A DNA stretch of 64,000 bases from Vibrio sp. qd031 (GCF_002100145.1 NZ_JXQD01000030.1:1-64000); one strand, 5' to 3'. Numbered from the stretch's first letter, positions 33,941 to 43,118 are shown. The notes: generated by a model from the letters alone, not told the origin. Made by a program: numbers and translations.

Positions 33941-34870
33941 CTATTTTTTAAACACCATCACTTGTGTTCGCAGTTCACCTTCAGGCACTGTGTTTGGCGA
34001 ATCCAAAAATCGCTCCATGCCTAAAATGGCTTTAGATGTTTTCACCTTATAATGACGTGATGCCATCATCACCATCGACCAAGCATTGCCCAAATAATTG
34101 TACGCCCCTGTATGCTCAACCGCATAAGCCTGTGTGGTAGGAAGTTGTTTCACTACAAATGGCTCAGAGAGATCAACTGGGGATTCGATTGGCAAACAGG
34201 TTTCGAACTCAGAGTAACTGGTGTTCATGTCCATTTTGGTATAAAGCGCAAACAATGGGCCATTCGGCACCACTTTTTGCTCGGTTACCAGCTGAGTTAG
34301 CGAGTCGATATGACCTGGCATCACCTCTTTCATTTGTTCAATGGTTGCCCCGCCGCGTAAAGAGACATAATGCGTCGCATCTATCGTTAGATCACCAAGT
34401 AAACTCAGCTTACTCTCCACCTTCCCAGTCTCTATTTTTGCCTTAAGCATTCCCAGGCCACGGTCGTAATCCATGCCAATCATGTTCTTAAACAAGTTTT
34501 TTAAGAAGAATAAAAACCAAGGAACTTGGCTGCCCATGATCCACGATACTTTACAACCGCCATCCACTGCGTCAAATTCAAAACCCACTTTAGCCTGCGA
34601 TTTAAAAGGACGAAGAAACCTTAAATCCATGTTAAGTGTGCCTGGCTTGACCTCGACCAACTGCATTTCACCAGAGCCAACTATCTCTCCATCCCATGTG
34701 TAACTGGCTCCTTCACTGCCTTGATCTCCGCTATACACTAACGGGCAATCTGGCTCGGTGATTAACCATGGCGACCAACTTGGCCAATGGGTGAAATCTG
34801 CAACAAACTGTTGAACCTGCTCGGGCTCTGCATCGATAACAATAGACTTTTTAACCTGGTACTTTAGCAT
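33941..34870 (-). CDS. SRPBCC domain plus GyrI-like effector-binding domain protein
   Basis: 309 residues in two parts. Residues ~1-150 are a START/SRPBCC lipid-binding-type fold (VIDAEPEQVQQFVADFTHWPSWSPWL, GSEGASYTWDG). Residues ~155-309 resemble the GyrI-like/AraC effector-binding domain (YVSLRGGATIEQM, AVEHTGAYNYLGNAWSMVM). This combination is found in stand-alone small-molecule-binding proteins, so it may sequester a hydrophobic ligand. No catalytic motif. Confidence 0.75.
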   Translation of the reverse strand: MLKYQVKKSIVIDAEPEQVQQFVADFTHWPSWSPWLITEPDCPLVYSGDQGSEGASYTWDGEIVGSGEMQLVEVKPGTLNMDLRFLRPFKSQAKVGFEFDAVDGGCKVSWIMGSQVPWFLFFLKNLFKNMIGMDYDRGLGMLKAKIETGKVESKLSLLGDLTIDATHYVSLRGGATIEQMKEVMPGHIDSLTQLVTEQKVVPNGPLFALYTKMDMNTSYSEFETCLPIESPVDLSEPFVVKQLPTTQAYAVEHTGAYNYLGNAWSMVMMASRHYKVKTSKAILGMERFLDSPNTVPEGELRTQVMVFKK

Positions 34871-34995
34871 CGAATTTCCTTATTCTTTGTTTCTTAACCT
34901 TGTTTTTACTTTGGCGCGTCGCTCTGTAACCGCAAGTATAGACGCTCATGGCACACATACTATGATGACTGAGTCTGCTCAAGCTTGCGCTTAGA

Positions 34996-36114
34996 TTACC
35001 CTTGATTAAACGCTTCAAGAAACTCAGTTCCAGCTAGCAAGCCCAACTCATAGTCATGCAGAATGTCCGTTTTGCTGCTCATCAAGCCTTTGCTTTTTAG
35101 TGGAACCGTCGGCGATATCTCATGCAATGTGACTCCTTCTGGTGGAGTCTGAATGAACTGACGCACAGCGTTATGACTCACGTAATGTTGCACAAGCATA
35201 TCCATATTTTTATTGCCAGTAGATGTTTGCATCAACCGTTGTTGCTGCTGAGCAACCAATTGCGTCAACGTGTCTTTGTCGGGCAGCCAATCAGGGGTCA
35301 CAGAGTCAAAATTAGGCAACTTAATTTCGTGGCTAAGTTCTTCTATTTTTTTAGAAAACTGCTTTTGAAAGTCGAGCAATTTATCACGATGACCGTGCAG
35401 TTTGTATTTGTCGACATACGGAGCAAGGCCTTCTTCTAATTCTTGACGAAAACGACCTAGTCTCAGATCTTTTTCTGCCTCTTCAACCGCAGAAGTCGCA
35501 ACCGTAATTTGTTCTGCCGCAGACTGCTGTGATATAGGCTCTGTAGAAATAACAACAATGTTTTTGAAGCCCCTTCGATACGCTTCCTCAACGGGTATGG
35601 TCGCAGTTACGCCACCATCTACCCATTTGGCGCCATCAAATTCGACGTCACGGAAGTAGAGCATAGGAATCGCGCAGGTCGCTCGCAACACATCAAACCA
35701 ATCCTCAGAAAAAATCGGGTAATAGTAATCCTTTACCTCATCGACATTAGTAATACATGCGAGTGCCTCACGGTCACCGCCAAGGTGGCGCCGGCCCTTT
35801 TCGATGTCGAGTGGAAAGTCGCCGCTATTTACAAACTCAAACGCCCAATCAAGATCCATCGGCTGCTCTTTTTTCACAAACTTATTGAAATCAAAGAAGC
35901 GCTCACGCGTGGTGTAATTAAGAATGAAGTCGAGGCCTAACCCAGGCTGCCCTGCCACAAATGCCGCAACGTTTAGAGCGCCTGCACTAGTGCCTAAATA
36001 CAATGAAAATGGGTCAAAGTTTTCTTTTTTAAACTTATCTAATACCCCAGAAGCAAAAGCGCCTTTTTGACCGCCACCTTGAACGGCGAGCGCGTATTTA
36101 ATGTGTTGATCCAT
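34996..36114 (-). CDS. Patatin-like phospholipase
   Basis: 372 residues. Catalytic dyad: Ser43 in the nucleophile elbow GTSAG (LGTSAGALNVAAF), Asp166 in WVDGGVTATIP. Oxyanion loop VQGGGQKGAF at ~11-20. No signal peptide; resembles E. coli YjjU (cytosolic/membrane-associated lipid acyl hydrolase). Divergent from a TetR gene; an 11-of-12-match palindrome lies between them. Confidence 0.9.
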   Translation of the reverse strand: MDQHIKYALAVQGGGQKGAFASGVLDKFKKENFDPFSLYLGTSAGALNVAAFVAGQPGLGLDFILNYTTRERFFDFNKFVKKEQPMDLDWAFEFVNSGDFPLDIEKGRRHLGGDREALACITNVDEVKDYYYPIFSEDWFDVLRATCAIPMLYFRDVEFDGAKWVDGGVTATIPVEEAYRRGFKNIVVISTEPISQQSAAEQITVATSAVEEAEKDLRLGRFRQELEEGLAPYVDKYKLHGHRDKLLDFQKQFSKKIEELSHEIKLPNFDSVTPDWLPDKDTLTQLVAQQQQRLMQTSTGNKNMDMLVQHYVSHNAVRQFIQTPPEGVTLHEISPTVPLKSKGLMSSKTDILHDYELGLLAGTEFLEAFNQG

Positions 36115-36147
36115 TGGGTAACTGCCTATTTATAATTAGTATTCGAC

Positions 36148-36177
36148 TCTAAAGTAAACGATAGTGTACACTTTAGA
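36148..36177. promoter_or_regulatory. TetR operator between patatin and tetR genes
   Basis: TCTAAAGTAAAC (36148-36159) and GTACACTTTAGA (36166-36177) form an inverted repeat with 11 of 12 pairs around GATAGT. It is between the divergent starts at 36114 and 36235. Likely autoregulatory operator. Confidence 0.75.
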
Positions 36178-36234
36178 ATTCCAGTCAGTAAAGCTTGTAG
36201 AATGAAATGTTGGCAAATTTGAGAGGCATTTACC

Positions 36235-36840
36235 TTGAGCAAAATGAGAGAAGCAAAACAGCACGATATCTTCAATGCTGCCATGACGCTATTTTCGGAA
36301 AAAGGATTCGATCAAGCGAGCATGGATGGGATTGCAAAGCTTGCTCGAGTGTCTAAACGTACACTGTACAAATACTTCCCAACCAAAGATAAGCTGTTTG
36401 AAACAATTGTCGACTCACTGATGAGCAATTTTGAACAACATTTGCCCGTCGACTTTGACCGCAACACGTCCATCTCAGATCAGCTGTTTGCGATTTTGAG
36501 TGAACGCATGTCGTATTTGCTAGATCCACAGTTCATCCAGCTATCGCGGCTGGTCAGTGTCGAGTGCATGAAACAGAAACGATTTGCAGAAATTGCGTTA
36601 GCGCAACTGCAAACGATTGAAGGTGGGTATGGGCTACGGCATTGGGCTAAACAAGGCGTAGAACAAAACAAACTCTCATTGTCGGAGCCGTTACTGGCTA
36701 TTGAGCAGTTAATCGGTTCAATAAAGGGGACGTGCTACTGGCCATCATTAATGACCCATCAAGACCCTGTCACCAGAGCAGAGCTTGATCAAGCTATACG
36801 ATTTGCCTGTGATAGCTTTGAGTCTGCACATAGTCGCTAA
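36235..36840 (+). CDS. TetR-family regulator (patatin locus)
   Basis: 201 residues from TTG 36235 (AGAGG eight bases upstream); an ATG three codons later is an alternative. HTH: FNAAMTLFSEKGFDQASMDGIA, then KLARVSKRTLYKYFPTKDKLF (~31-51). AefR-like C-terminal ligand domain. Divergent from the patatin gene with the operator at 36148-36177; likely represses it. Similar in size and type to the TetR at 4542-5153, but with a different operator. Confidence 0.88.
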   Translation: MSKMREAKQHDIFNAAMTLFSEKGFDQASMDGIAKLARVSKRTLYKYFPTKDKLFETIVDSLMSNFEQHLPVDFDRNTSISDQLFAILSERMSYLLDPQFIQLSRLVSVECMKQKRFAEIALAQLQTIEGGYGLRHWAKQGVEQNKLSLSEPLLAIEQLIGSIKGTCYWPSLMTHQDPVTRAELDQAIRFACDSFESAHSR

Positions 36841-36865
36841 CGCGATAACGCGATTAACATTTGCA

Positions 36866-36891
36866 AAGAGGTTTACACCGGTAAACCTCTT
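36866..36891. terminator. Bidirectional terminator between tetR and DUF442 gene
   Basis: AAGAGGTTTAC-accg-GTAAACCTCTT hairpin between convergent genes. Confidence 0.75.
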
Positions 36892-36916
36892 CAAAATGTA
36901 TCAGCAACGAGACCTA

Positions 36917-37249
36917 TTAATTCACTGCTAAAGCAGCTTTCCAAATTATCGACGAGCGATTGCCTGTTCTGCAAAAGGCAAGTACGCGCTGATGCTGCTG
37001 CATAAATTGATTGAACTGTTCAACCATTGGCATGGTGACTTCGGGGCCATTCATTGGGATGGCGACAATGTCGATACCTTGGTTAGCGGCCTCTAACATA
37101 AGTTCATCAAATAGCGGCTGTCCCTGTTCTTCCCCATTGGGTCGATTACACACGATACCGTCAAAGCCCATCTCTTTTATCGTCGCAATATCTTGCACCG
37201 CAATTTGTGGGCTGACTGAATAATTTTCTGCAATTTTAGTAATGTTCAT
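36917..37249 (-). CDS. DUF442 / TIGR01244 sulfurtransferase-phosphatase-like protein
   Basis: 110 residues. CNRPNGEEQGQP near 34 and the active-site loop FCRTGNRSS (Cys93, Arg98) match the beta-lactamase-hydrolase-like (Blh) phosphatase/sulfurtransferase domain. In other bacteria this domain is fused to the MBL persulfide dioxygenase; here it is a separate gene 37 bp downstream of it, in the same direction. Role in thiosulfate/persulfide handling inferred from family. Confidence 0.85.
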   Translation of the reverse strand: MNITKIAENYSVSPQIAVQDIATIKEMGFDGIVCNRPNGEEQGQPLFDELMLEAANQGIDIVAIPMNGPEVTMPMVEQFNQFMQQHQRVLAFCRTGNRSSIIWKAALAVN

Positions 37250-37286
37250 CCATGTTCTCCTGCTTGTTCAAATAATGTTCTGCAAT

Positions 37287-38144
37287 TTACAGGGCATTAA
37301 GTGGAATCTTTAGATAGCTTACACCATTATCTTCTGCTGGGGGTGTCTCACCTGCTCGCATATTGATCTGGACCGAAGGCAATAAGAGAACCGGCATAGC
37401 TAATGTGGCATCTCGCTCGCTGCGCATGGCAACAAAGTCACTTTCCGCTGTCCCATTGGCAACATGGATATTACGTGCTCTTTCATCACCCACTGTCGTG
37501 ACAAATTGGTGCTCACGTCCACCCGGAGCATAGTCGTGACACATATATAATTGAGTCTGCTCGGGTAGCGATAAAATTTTGCCAATGGACTGGAACAGCT
37601 CTTCTGCACTCCCCCCTGGGAAATCACAACGCGCCGTGCCCATATCAGGCATAAATATCGTATCTCCCACAAACGCAGCTTCCTCTTCTACAATGTAAGT
37701 GGCGCAGGCAGGGGTATGTCCAGGAGTGTGCCAAGCTTTTGCGGTTAGCGAACCTATGTTGAAGGTTTCGTTATCATCAAACAGGTGATCAAACTGGCTG
37801 CCATCGGTTGCAAACTCGGGTTCGGCATTAAATACACCTTTGAATACGGCTTGAACCTGATTGATTTTAGAGCCAATGGCGACTTTGCCACCCAATTTTG
37901 ATTTTAGATAAGGTGCCGAAGAAAGGTGATCTGCATGAACATGCGTCTCCAATATCCAGTCAACCTTAAGTTGATGGCTATTAATGTATTCGATCACTGC
38001 ATCTGCAGATTGAGTGCTGCTTCGTCCAGACTTAGGGTCATAATCAAGGACGGGATCGACAATAGCACAATGCTGCGTCTCTGGATCGATAATCACATGA
38101 GTATAGGTTGAGGATCCTTCATGGAAAAACGTTTCAATCTTCAT
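37287..38144 (-). CDS. MBL-fold persulfide dioxygenase-like (Blh/CstB type) protein
   Basis: 285 residues from ATG 38144 (AAGGAAG five bases upstream). Metal motif THVHADHLSSAPYL with HxHxDH, HTPGHTPAC with the bridging His, and DMGTARCDFPGG. This is the glyoxalase-II/ETHE1-like group with the Blh-specific insert. ETHE1-like enzymes oxidise glutathione persulfide to sulfite using iron. Gene order MBL, DUF442 and divergent TauE sulfite exporter supports sulfide detoxification. Confidence 0.88.
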   Translation of the reverse strand: MKIETFFHEGSSTYTHVIIDPETQHCAIVDPVLDYDPKSGRSSTQSADAVIEYINSHQLKVDWILETHVHADHLSSAPYLKSKLGGKVAIGSKINQVQAVFKGVFNAEPEFATDGSQFDHLFDDNETFNIGSLTAKAWHTPGHTPACATYIVEEEAAFVGDTIFMPDMGTARCDFPGGSAEELFQSIGKILSLPEQTQLYMCHDYAPGGREHQFVTTVGDERARNIHVANGTAESDFVAMRSERDATLAMPVLLLPSVQINMRAGETPPAEDNGVSYLKIPLNAL

Positions 38145-38167
38145 AACACTTCCTTTCATTGAATTAA

Positions 38168-38240
38168 TCTAAATTAGCGTTTGCTAATCAATGAAAATAG
38201 CGTAAGATAAAAATCAAATATTAGCAACATCTAATTTAGA
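38168..38240. promoter_or_regulatory. Paired ATTAG-N6-CTAAT operators
   Basis: Two copies: ATTAGCGTTTGCTAAT (38173-38188) and ATTAGCAACATCTAAT (38220-38235). TCTAAATTAG (38168) is also mirrored by CTAATTTAGA (38231). They lie between the MBL and TauE starts. BigR/SqrR-type ArsR regulators control such modules elsewhere; no such gene is in the window. Confidence 0.75.
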
Positions 38241-38264
38241 AAAAACTTAATACGGGAGGCAGGG

Positions 38265-39029
38265 ATGATTCATGTAGTCGCAGGAGCAATGAGCATTGGC
38301 ATAACTCTAGGCTTGTTAGGTTCGGGAGGCTCTATAGTGACAGTGCCTGTGTTGGCCTATTTAGTTGGCCAAGAGCAAAAAGTGGCAATTGCAGGGTCAT
38401 TAGTCATTGTAGGCTTAATCAGCTTTATCGCTTCTCTGCCGCTTATTAAACGTAAGCAGGTCGATTGGCACAGTGTGCTCTACTTTGGTGTCCCAGGCAT
38501 GATAGGGACGTACTTAGGAGCATGGGCGGCGGGATTTGTTAATGGTGATGTGCAGTTTATCGCCTTTGCTGGGGTGATGGTGATTGCCGCCTACAAAATG
38601 CTGCAACCAAAACAACAAAGCGAGTCCGATGGCGACACAAAACGCTCAATAACAAAAATTGGTCTCGACGGTATTCTGGTGGGCTCAGTTACTGGGTTTG
38701 TTGGCGTAGGTGGAGGGTTTTTAATCGTTCCCGCGCTCGTCATCCTCGGCGGATTAACCATGCAGCGCGCTGTCGCCACCAGTCTTGTCATCATTGCAAT
38801 GAAATCACTGTCTGGTTTTATTAAATATCAGCAAGTCCTTGATGCTAATCAACTGCACTTAGATTGGTCTGTCATCGCATTGGTGACCATCATTGGTATC
38901 GTTGGTAGCCAAGTAGGAACGCAGCTTAATCAGCGCATTCCTCAGCAAGCGCTAAAAACTGGATTTGGCATTTTCTTGGTGCTAATGGCAGGCTACATAA
39001 GTTGGCAGACTGTACCAGCACTCATCTAG
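38265..39029 (+). CDS. TauE/SafE family sulfite exporter-like permease
   Basis: 254 residues with eight predicted membrane segments. Two copies of the family G-rich motif: LGLLGSGGSIVTVPVLAYL (~18) and GFVGVGGGFLIVPALVIL (~145). GGGAGGCAGGG-type ribosome site directly before ATG 38265. The family exports sulfite or related sulfur anions, fitting the divergent MBL/DUF442 operon. Confidence 0.9.
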   Translation: MIHVVAGAMSIGITLGLLGSGGSIVTVPVLAYLVGQEQKVAIAGSLVIVGLISFIASLPLIKRKQVDWHSVLYFGVPGMIGTYLGAWAAGFVNGDVQFIAFAGVMVIAAYKMLQPKQQSESDGDTKRSITKIGLDGILVGSVTGFVGVGGGFLIVPALVILGGLTMQRAVATSLVIIAMKSLSGFIKYQQVLDANQLHLDWSVIALVTIIGIVGSQVGTQLNQRIPQQALKTGFGIFLVLMAGYISWQTVPALI

Positions 39030-39050
39030 CACGAAGCTCAAGTAAAAAAG

Positions 39051-39077
39051 TCCCTATCTAGTCCGACTAGGTAGGGA
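39051..39077. terminator. Bidirectional terminator between tauE and hydrolase gene
   Basis: TCCCTATCTAGT-ccg-ACTAGGTAGGGA followed by T6, preceded by A6, between convergent genes. Confidence 0.88.
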
Positions 39078-39096
39078 TTTTTTGTTGCGTTTGCGC

Positions 39097-39954
39097 CTAT
39101 GAATTGCTGTGGATTAAACGAGCGAATGCATCATAGGTTTCTTGGCATGACATGATGCGACCATGTCCTTTACCTTGCGTCGTTACTAGCTCGACATTGT
39201 TGGAGCTTTGACTGGCTTGTTCTGAAACGCTATGACTGGCAAAACGGTCATTTTCGTCATGTACAATAATGGTCTTCGATGCTCGACGCTTTAAATGTGC
39301 CTGCGGATCAATCGAATTGAGTGGGTAACTGTATTCAGCTTCAATTTCTTCTACCACGGCGGTAAATAGCTTTATCGAGTATCCTGAGCGGGCAACACTG
39401 CCAAATAAGTTTTCGAGATAATTAAGAACAGGTGCAACCAACAGTAAAGGCACGTTTTGCATTTTTGCATGTCGACACTCTAACGTCGCAGCAGCACCCA
39501 TACTATGAGACACCACGCCAGCCAATTCATCTACGCTATCAAGTATCGTTTCCAGTCCATGCACAAAGGCTGGAATGTGCCCATAGGCTCCATCACTTTG
39601 CCCATGAGCAGGCTGATCATAAGCCAGTGCCGTAAAGCCACTTTTGGCGATTTGTTCCATTAAAGGAAAAAACTGGCTGGCACTACCGGACCACCCATGA
39701 TTAAGTACCCAAACAGGACCTTGGCCTAGTGAGTAGGTTGTTAAAGCACCGTATTGACTCTGCACAGAAGCAACCTGCAAGTCCTTCGGTGATTCGTTCT
39801 TCGGCTTGGCTCGAACCGGTGTTAACAACAATTTTCTGGCGGTTTTCTTAGCGTGCTTAGGAGCTAAGGTATGATGTAATCGTGTGGTTGCATTGATCAA
39901 TTGTTTCTTGAAGTTAAATCGATTCGAAGTGTTAAAGTAGATTTTGTCGCTCAT
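39097..39954 (-). CDS. Alpha/beta hydrolase
   Basis: 285 residues from ATG 39954 (MSDKIYF); the frame extends 13 codons further upstream. Oxyanion region LNHGWSGSASQF, nucleophile SHSMGAA (Ser), Asp in VHDENDRF, and His in GKGHGRI. Substrate unknown; the Lys/Arg-rich N terminus (~20-50) suggests a helical membrane-associating lead. Confidence 0.85.
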   Translation of the reverse strand: MSDKIYFNTSNRFNFKKQLINATTRLHHTLAPKHAKKTARKLLLTPVRAKPKNESPKDLQVASVQSQYGALTTYSLGQGPVWVLNHGWSGSASQFFPLMEQIAKSGFTALAYDQPAHGQSDGAYGHIPAFVHGLETILDSVDELAGVVSHSMGAAATLECRHAKMQNVPLLLVAPVLNYLENLFGSVARSGYSIKLFTAVVEEIEAEYSYPLNSIDPQAHLKRRASKTIIVHDENDRFASHSVSEQASQSSNNVELVTTQGKGHGRIMSCQETYDAFARLIHSNS

Positions 39955-40065
39955 CCGTACTGCTCTTATGTGATCCTTGGTACAACATGCCACTGTTGCT
40001 CAAAAATAACAACTTATGGATGGTTTCTCATACATCTAATTTGATGAACGAGTTCCCCTGAAAGA

Positions 40066-40500
40066 TTACTCGATAACCAAACTGCCATCATCGTTAAACT
40101 GCCATGAGTCCGCATAAGCAACTTCCCACAAATGACCATCAGGGTCTTGAAAATACCCACTAAACCCACCCCAGAAAACCAACTGTGCTGGCTTGATGAT
40201 GGTGCCACCCGCTGCCTCCGCTTGAGCCAACACCTGTTCGACTTCGTCTTTGCTTCTCGTATTATGGGCTAAAGTAACCGGTGAACCTTGCGCATTGCCA
40301 ATAGACACCGCTCTGTCGGGAAACTCTTCAGCAAGTTTGTCTAATGGATACAGCGCTAAACAGGTTCCAGCGGTTTTAAAAAACGCAATCTCAGCGCCAT
40401 ATTCGGCAGAGGTATCCAAACCTAACCCTTCTTTGTAGAACTTAATTGAACGATCTAAATCCTTCACGCCAAGAGTGATGATACTGATTCTTCCTTCCAT
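40066..40500 (-). CDS. VOC-family protein (glyoxalase/bleomycin-resistance-like)
   Basis: 144 residues. One VOC module pair: ISIITLGVKDLDRSIKFYKEGLG and VFWGGFSGYFQDPDGHLWEVAYA, with the metal-binding Glu in WEVAY and other ligands consistent. Isolated gene, ligand or reaction unknown. Confidence 0.85.
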   Translation of the reverse strand: MEGRISIITLGVKDLDRSIKFYKEGLGLDTSAEYGAEIAFFKTAGTCLALYPLDKLAEEFPDRAVSIGNAQGSPVTLAHNTRSKDEVEQVLAQAEAAGGTIIKPAQLVFWGGFSGYFQDPDGHLWEVAYADSWQFNDDGSLVIE

Positions 40501-40684
40501 GAGATGTCCTATCGTCTATGTTTATCTGGCCCATTTTACAGGCCTGACTCAGCCTCAAACCATAACATGTTTTAATTCAGCCTGCCCGACTTAACAATTT
40601 GATAACAAATCTGTTCTGGTAGGCTGTTGTTTTCTGTTATAAATCTCTCACGCAGTCTATTGTCATCTTATACAAGGAGTTACT

Positions 40685-41119
40685 ATGAGAACGCTGCAGC
40701 AATGGCTAGACGCCTATGGTGAGAGTCACCAAAATGGCACCAATCGTAAAATCCATAAAGTAGCGGTACCCGGCATTTTCTTATCCATCGTCGGCCTCAT
40801 TTTTTCTATTCCGCCTCTAGAGCTTTTTGGCCTGAGCTTAAACTGGATTTGGATAGTGTTGCTGCCCGTTATGGCGTTCTATTTAAGCCTGTCAATGAGT
40901 GTTTTTCTTTCAATGCTGAGCTTTAGCTTACTGTGCATTGGTATCGTATTTGTGTTGCAAGAGCAGATCAACATTTTCAACTGGTCAGTCGGTTTATTTG
41001 TGGTGTTGTGGATTTTTCAGTTTATAGGTCACAAAATTGAGGGGAAAAAACCTTCCTTTTTCGATGATGTTCAATTCTTATTGATAGGACCAATTTGGGT
41101 GTTTAAACAAAAGGTATAG
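40685..41119 (+). CDS. DUF962/Mpo1-like membrane protein
   Basis: 144 residues with about four membrane segments. N-terminal motif WLDAYGESHQNGTNRKIHKVAVP matches the DUF962 (Mpo1/YGL010w) family, whose yeast member is an Fe-dependent 2-hydroxy fatty acid dioxygenase; the conserved His residues sit in ESHQN and NRKIHK. AAGGAG six bases before ATG. Nine bases from the next gene, so co-transcription with the VOC and GNAT genes is likely. Confidence 0.85.
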   Translation: MRTLQQWLDAYGESHQNGTNRKIHKVAVPGIFLSIVGLIFSIPPLELFGLSLNWIWIVLLPVMAFYLSLSMSVFLSMLSFSLLCIGIVFVLQEQINIFNWSVGLFVVLWIFQFIGHKIEGKKPSFFDDVQFLLIGPIWVFKQKV

Positions 41120-41127
41120 GTGTAGTT

Positions 41128-41502
41128 ATGGATCTCGGTGCATTTTCAGTCAGTCTCAACGTAAAAGATATTCATCAATCTTTTGATTTTTATCAAAAAT
41201 TAGGGTTTTCAGTGTTTGGTGGGGATATTGACCAAAACTGGCTTATTCTGAAGAATGGAGAAACCGTCATTGGACTATTCCAAGGCATGTTTGACAAAAA
41301 CATGCTCACCTTTAACCCTGGTTGGGACAGCAACGGTAAAGATACCGAAGCATTTGACGATATACGAGCTATCGAAGAGTTATTGCTTCAACGCGGTATT
41401 GCGCTAGATGCGACTACAGCTGCGGCCACTGGACCCGCGCACGTAATGCTCACTGATCCCGATGGTAATCCAATCCTCATTGACCAACATCGAGCCACAT
41501 GA
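41128..41502 (+). CDS. VOC-family protein
   Basis: 124 residues, two beta-alpha-beta modules: FSVSLNVKDIHQSFDFYQKLG and HVMLTDPDGNPILIDQ. Glyoxalase/dioxygenase superfamily; ligand unknown. Starts eight bases after the DUF962 stop and overlaps the GNAT gene by four (ATGA), suggesting a small operon. Confidence 0.82.
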   Translation: MDLGAFSVSLNVKDIHQSFDFYQKLGFSVFGGDIDQNWLILKNGETVIGLFQGMFDKNMLTFNPGWDSNGKDTEAFDDIRAIEELLLQRGIALDATTAAATGPAHVMLTDPDGNPILIDQHRAT

Positions 41503-41927
41503 ACATAACACTAGATTTAAATCCAAGTGCCCAAGATATCGAAGAGATCCGGTTAGGGCTTGTTGAGCATAATAAACCTCATTTAGGAAACTTGAGAGAG
41601 CAACCCGTTGCCTACTACTGCTACCACCCAGACAGCGCTAAGCAAAAAGTTGCAGGGGTGTGCGGTGAAATTAGAGGCAATTGGCTGATGATCCAATTCT
41701 TATGGGTCGCTCCAGACTTTCAGCTTCAAGGCTTAGGCTCACAATTGCTCACTAGTATCGAAGGCTACGCACAGTCATTAGGGTGCCATTCAGTATTGCT
41801 TGATACTTTTAGTTTTCAAGCTCGTCCTTTTTATGAAAAGCACGGCTACATCGCTCAAATGACATTAGAAAACTTTCCTGAGAATCACGAAAAATATTTC
41901 TTAATTAAGAGCTTGTCGTCCAAATAG
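41499..41927 (+). CDS. GNAT-family N-acetyltransferase
   Basis: 142 residues. GNAT core: LMIQFLWVAPDFQLQGLGSQLLTSIEGYA (acetyl-CoA P-loop QLQGLG), then LDTFSFQARPFYEKHGY typical of the C-terminal part. Overlaps the preceding VOC gene by four bases (translational coupling). Acceptor unknown. Confidence 0.87.
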   Translation: MNITLDLNPSAQDIEEIRLGLVEHNKPHLGNLREQPVAYYCYHPDSAKQKVAGVCGEIRGNWLMIQFLWVAPDFQLQGLGSQLLTSIEGYAQSLGCHSVLLDTFSFQARPFYEKHGYIAQMTLENFPENHEKYFLIKSLSSK

Positions 41928-41932
41928 ACTAA

Positions 41933-41956
41933 AGCCGACACAGTCATGTCGGCTTT
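41933..41956. terminator. Bidirectional terminator between GNAT and chrA genes
   Basis: AAGCCGACA-cagtca-TGTCGGCTT plus T-run, between convergent genes. Confidence 0.85.
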
Positions 41957-41972
41957 TCTATCTTTGCTAATT

Positions 41973-43118
41973 TTAGGCCACAAATGACAGCACTGGCCCT
42001 AGTAACATAAACAACGACACTAACCCAACAATCGGTAGTTTCAACTGTTTTAGTAGCAAAAACCCAAGCAGTACCGCAGCCATATCAAGCCCGCTGAACA
42101 CCGCGCTAGAAACGACTGGCTGATACAGCGCAGCGGCAAGTAATCCCACAACCGCCGCGTTAACTCCAGCAATCGCTCCAGCAACCTTAGGCCGCTTAGC
42201 TAGCTGCTGCCAATGGCTCAATACACCAAGCAGCAGTAAAAACCCTGGCAGAAAAATAGCCATGGTTGCTAACAATGCACCTGCGATTGGGCTGTTTGGC
42301 AACAAATGAAAGCCTAAGAAAGTCGCGAGCGTAAACATAGGTCCCGGCACGGCTTGCGCGGCTGCGTACCCCGTCAGGAAGGTTTCGGTTGTCACCGCAT
42401 CGCCCAAGCTATTTTGTAGTAGCGGGAGCACCACGTGACCACCACCAAACACCAAACTTCCTGCCTGAAAAAACTGTGAAAATAGGTTGATGCTTTGGGA
42501 TGCAGCGCTCACCAGCGGTAATACCAATAGAAGGCCCAAAAATAGTGCCAGCGGCCAAGGGTTTACCTTTATAGGCGCGTGGGCTGTTTTGTCCGTTGAC
42601 GAGAGCGCAGACATGCCCACCAGGGCCGCCACTACGAGCACCAACATTTGACTGACTAACGACGGCGCGATAAGCAACACTATAGCGGTGCCGAAGGCGA
42701 CAGCAATAGAGGTGCTTTGCTTACAGAAGTTTTTATACATGCCCCATGTCGCATCGGCGACCACCACCACGGCGAGTAATTTAAGTCCATGGACAACTTG
42801 TTCAAACAGTGGCACACCCATAAGCTCGGCACTTGCCGTCGCAAGAGCCACCATTATTGCAACCGACGGTAAGGTAAAACCTACAAAGGCTGCTATCGCA
42901 CCGGGTAAGCCACCACGGTGATAACCCACCGCAAAGCCAACTTGGCTTGATCCTGGCCCCGGTAAAAACTGGCTTAACGCGACAATTTGCGCGTAATCAC
43001 TATCGGTTAACCAGCCACGTTTTTCTACAAAAGCTTGGCGGAAATACCCTATGTGCGCGGCAGGCCCACCAAAACTGACCCAACCCAAAAAGAAAAAAAT
43101 CTTAAATATCTGAAACAT
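41973..43118 (-). CDS. chrA: Chromate ion transporter (ChrA, CHR family)
   Basis: 381 residues, long-chain CHR with two homologous halves. N-half GWVSFGGPAAHIGYFR and ALSQFLPGPGSSQVG; C-half GSLVFGGGHVVLPLLQ and AAAQAVPGPMFTLATF, each with the FGG and PGP motifs. About ten membrane segments. Exports chromate or related oxyanions; some family members have other anion roles. Divergent from a LysR gene at 43208 that probably regulates it. Confidence 0.9.
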   Translation of the reverse strand: MFQIFKIFFFLGWVSFGGPAAHIGYFRQAFVEKRGWLTDSDYAQIVALSQFLPGPGSSQVGFAVGYHRGGLPGAIAAFVGFTLPSVAIMVALATASAELMGVPLFEQVVHGLKLLAVVVVADATWGMYKNFCKQSTSIAVAFGTAIVLLIAPSLVSQMLVLVVAALVGMSALSSTDKTAHAPIKVNPWPLALFLGLLLVLPLVSAASQSINLFSQFFQAGSLVFGGGHVVLPLLQNSLGDAVTTETFLTGYAAAQAVPGPMFTLATFLGFHLLPNSPIAGALLATMAIFLPGFLLLLGVLSHWQQLAKRPKVAGAIAGVNAAVVGLLAAALYQPVVSSAVFSGLDMAAVLLGFLLLKQLKLPIVGLVSLFMLLGPVLSFVA

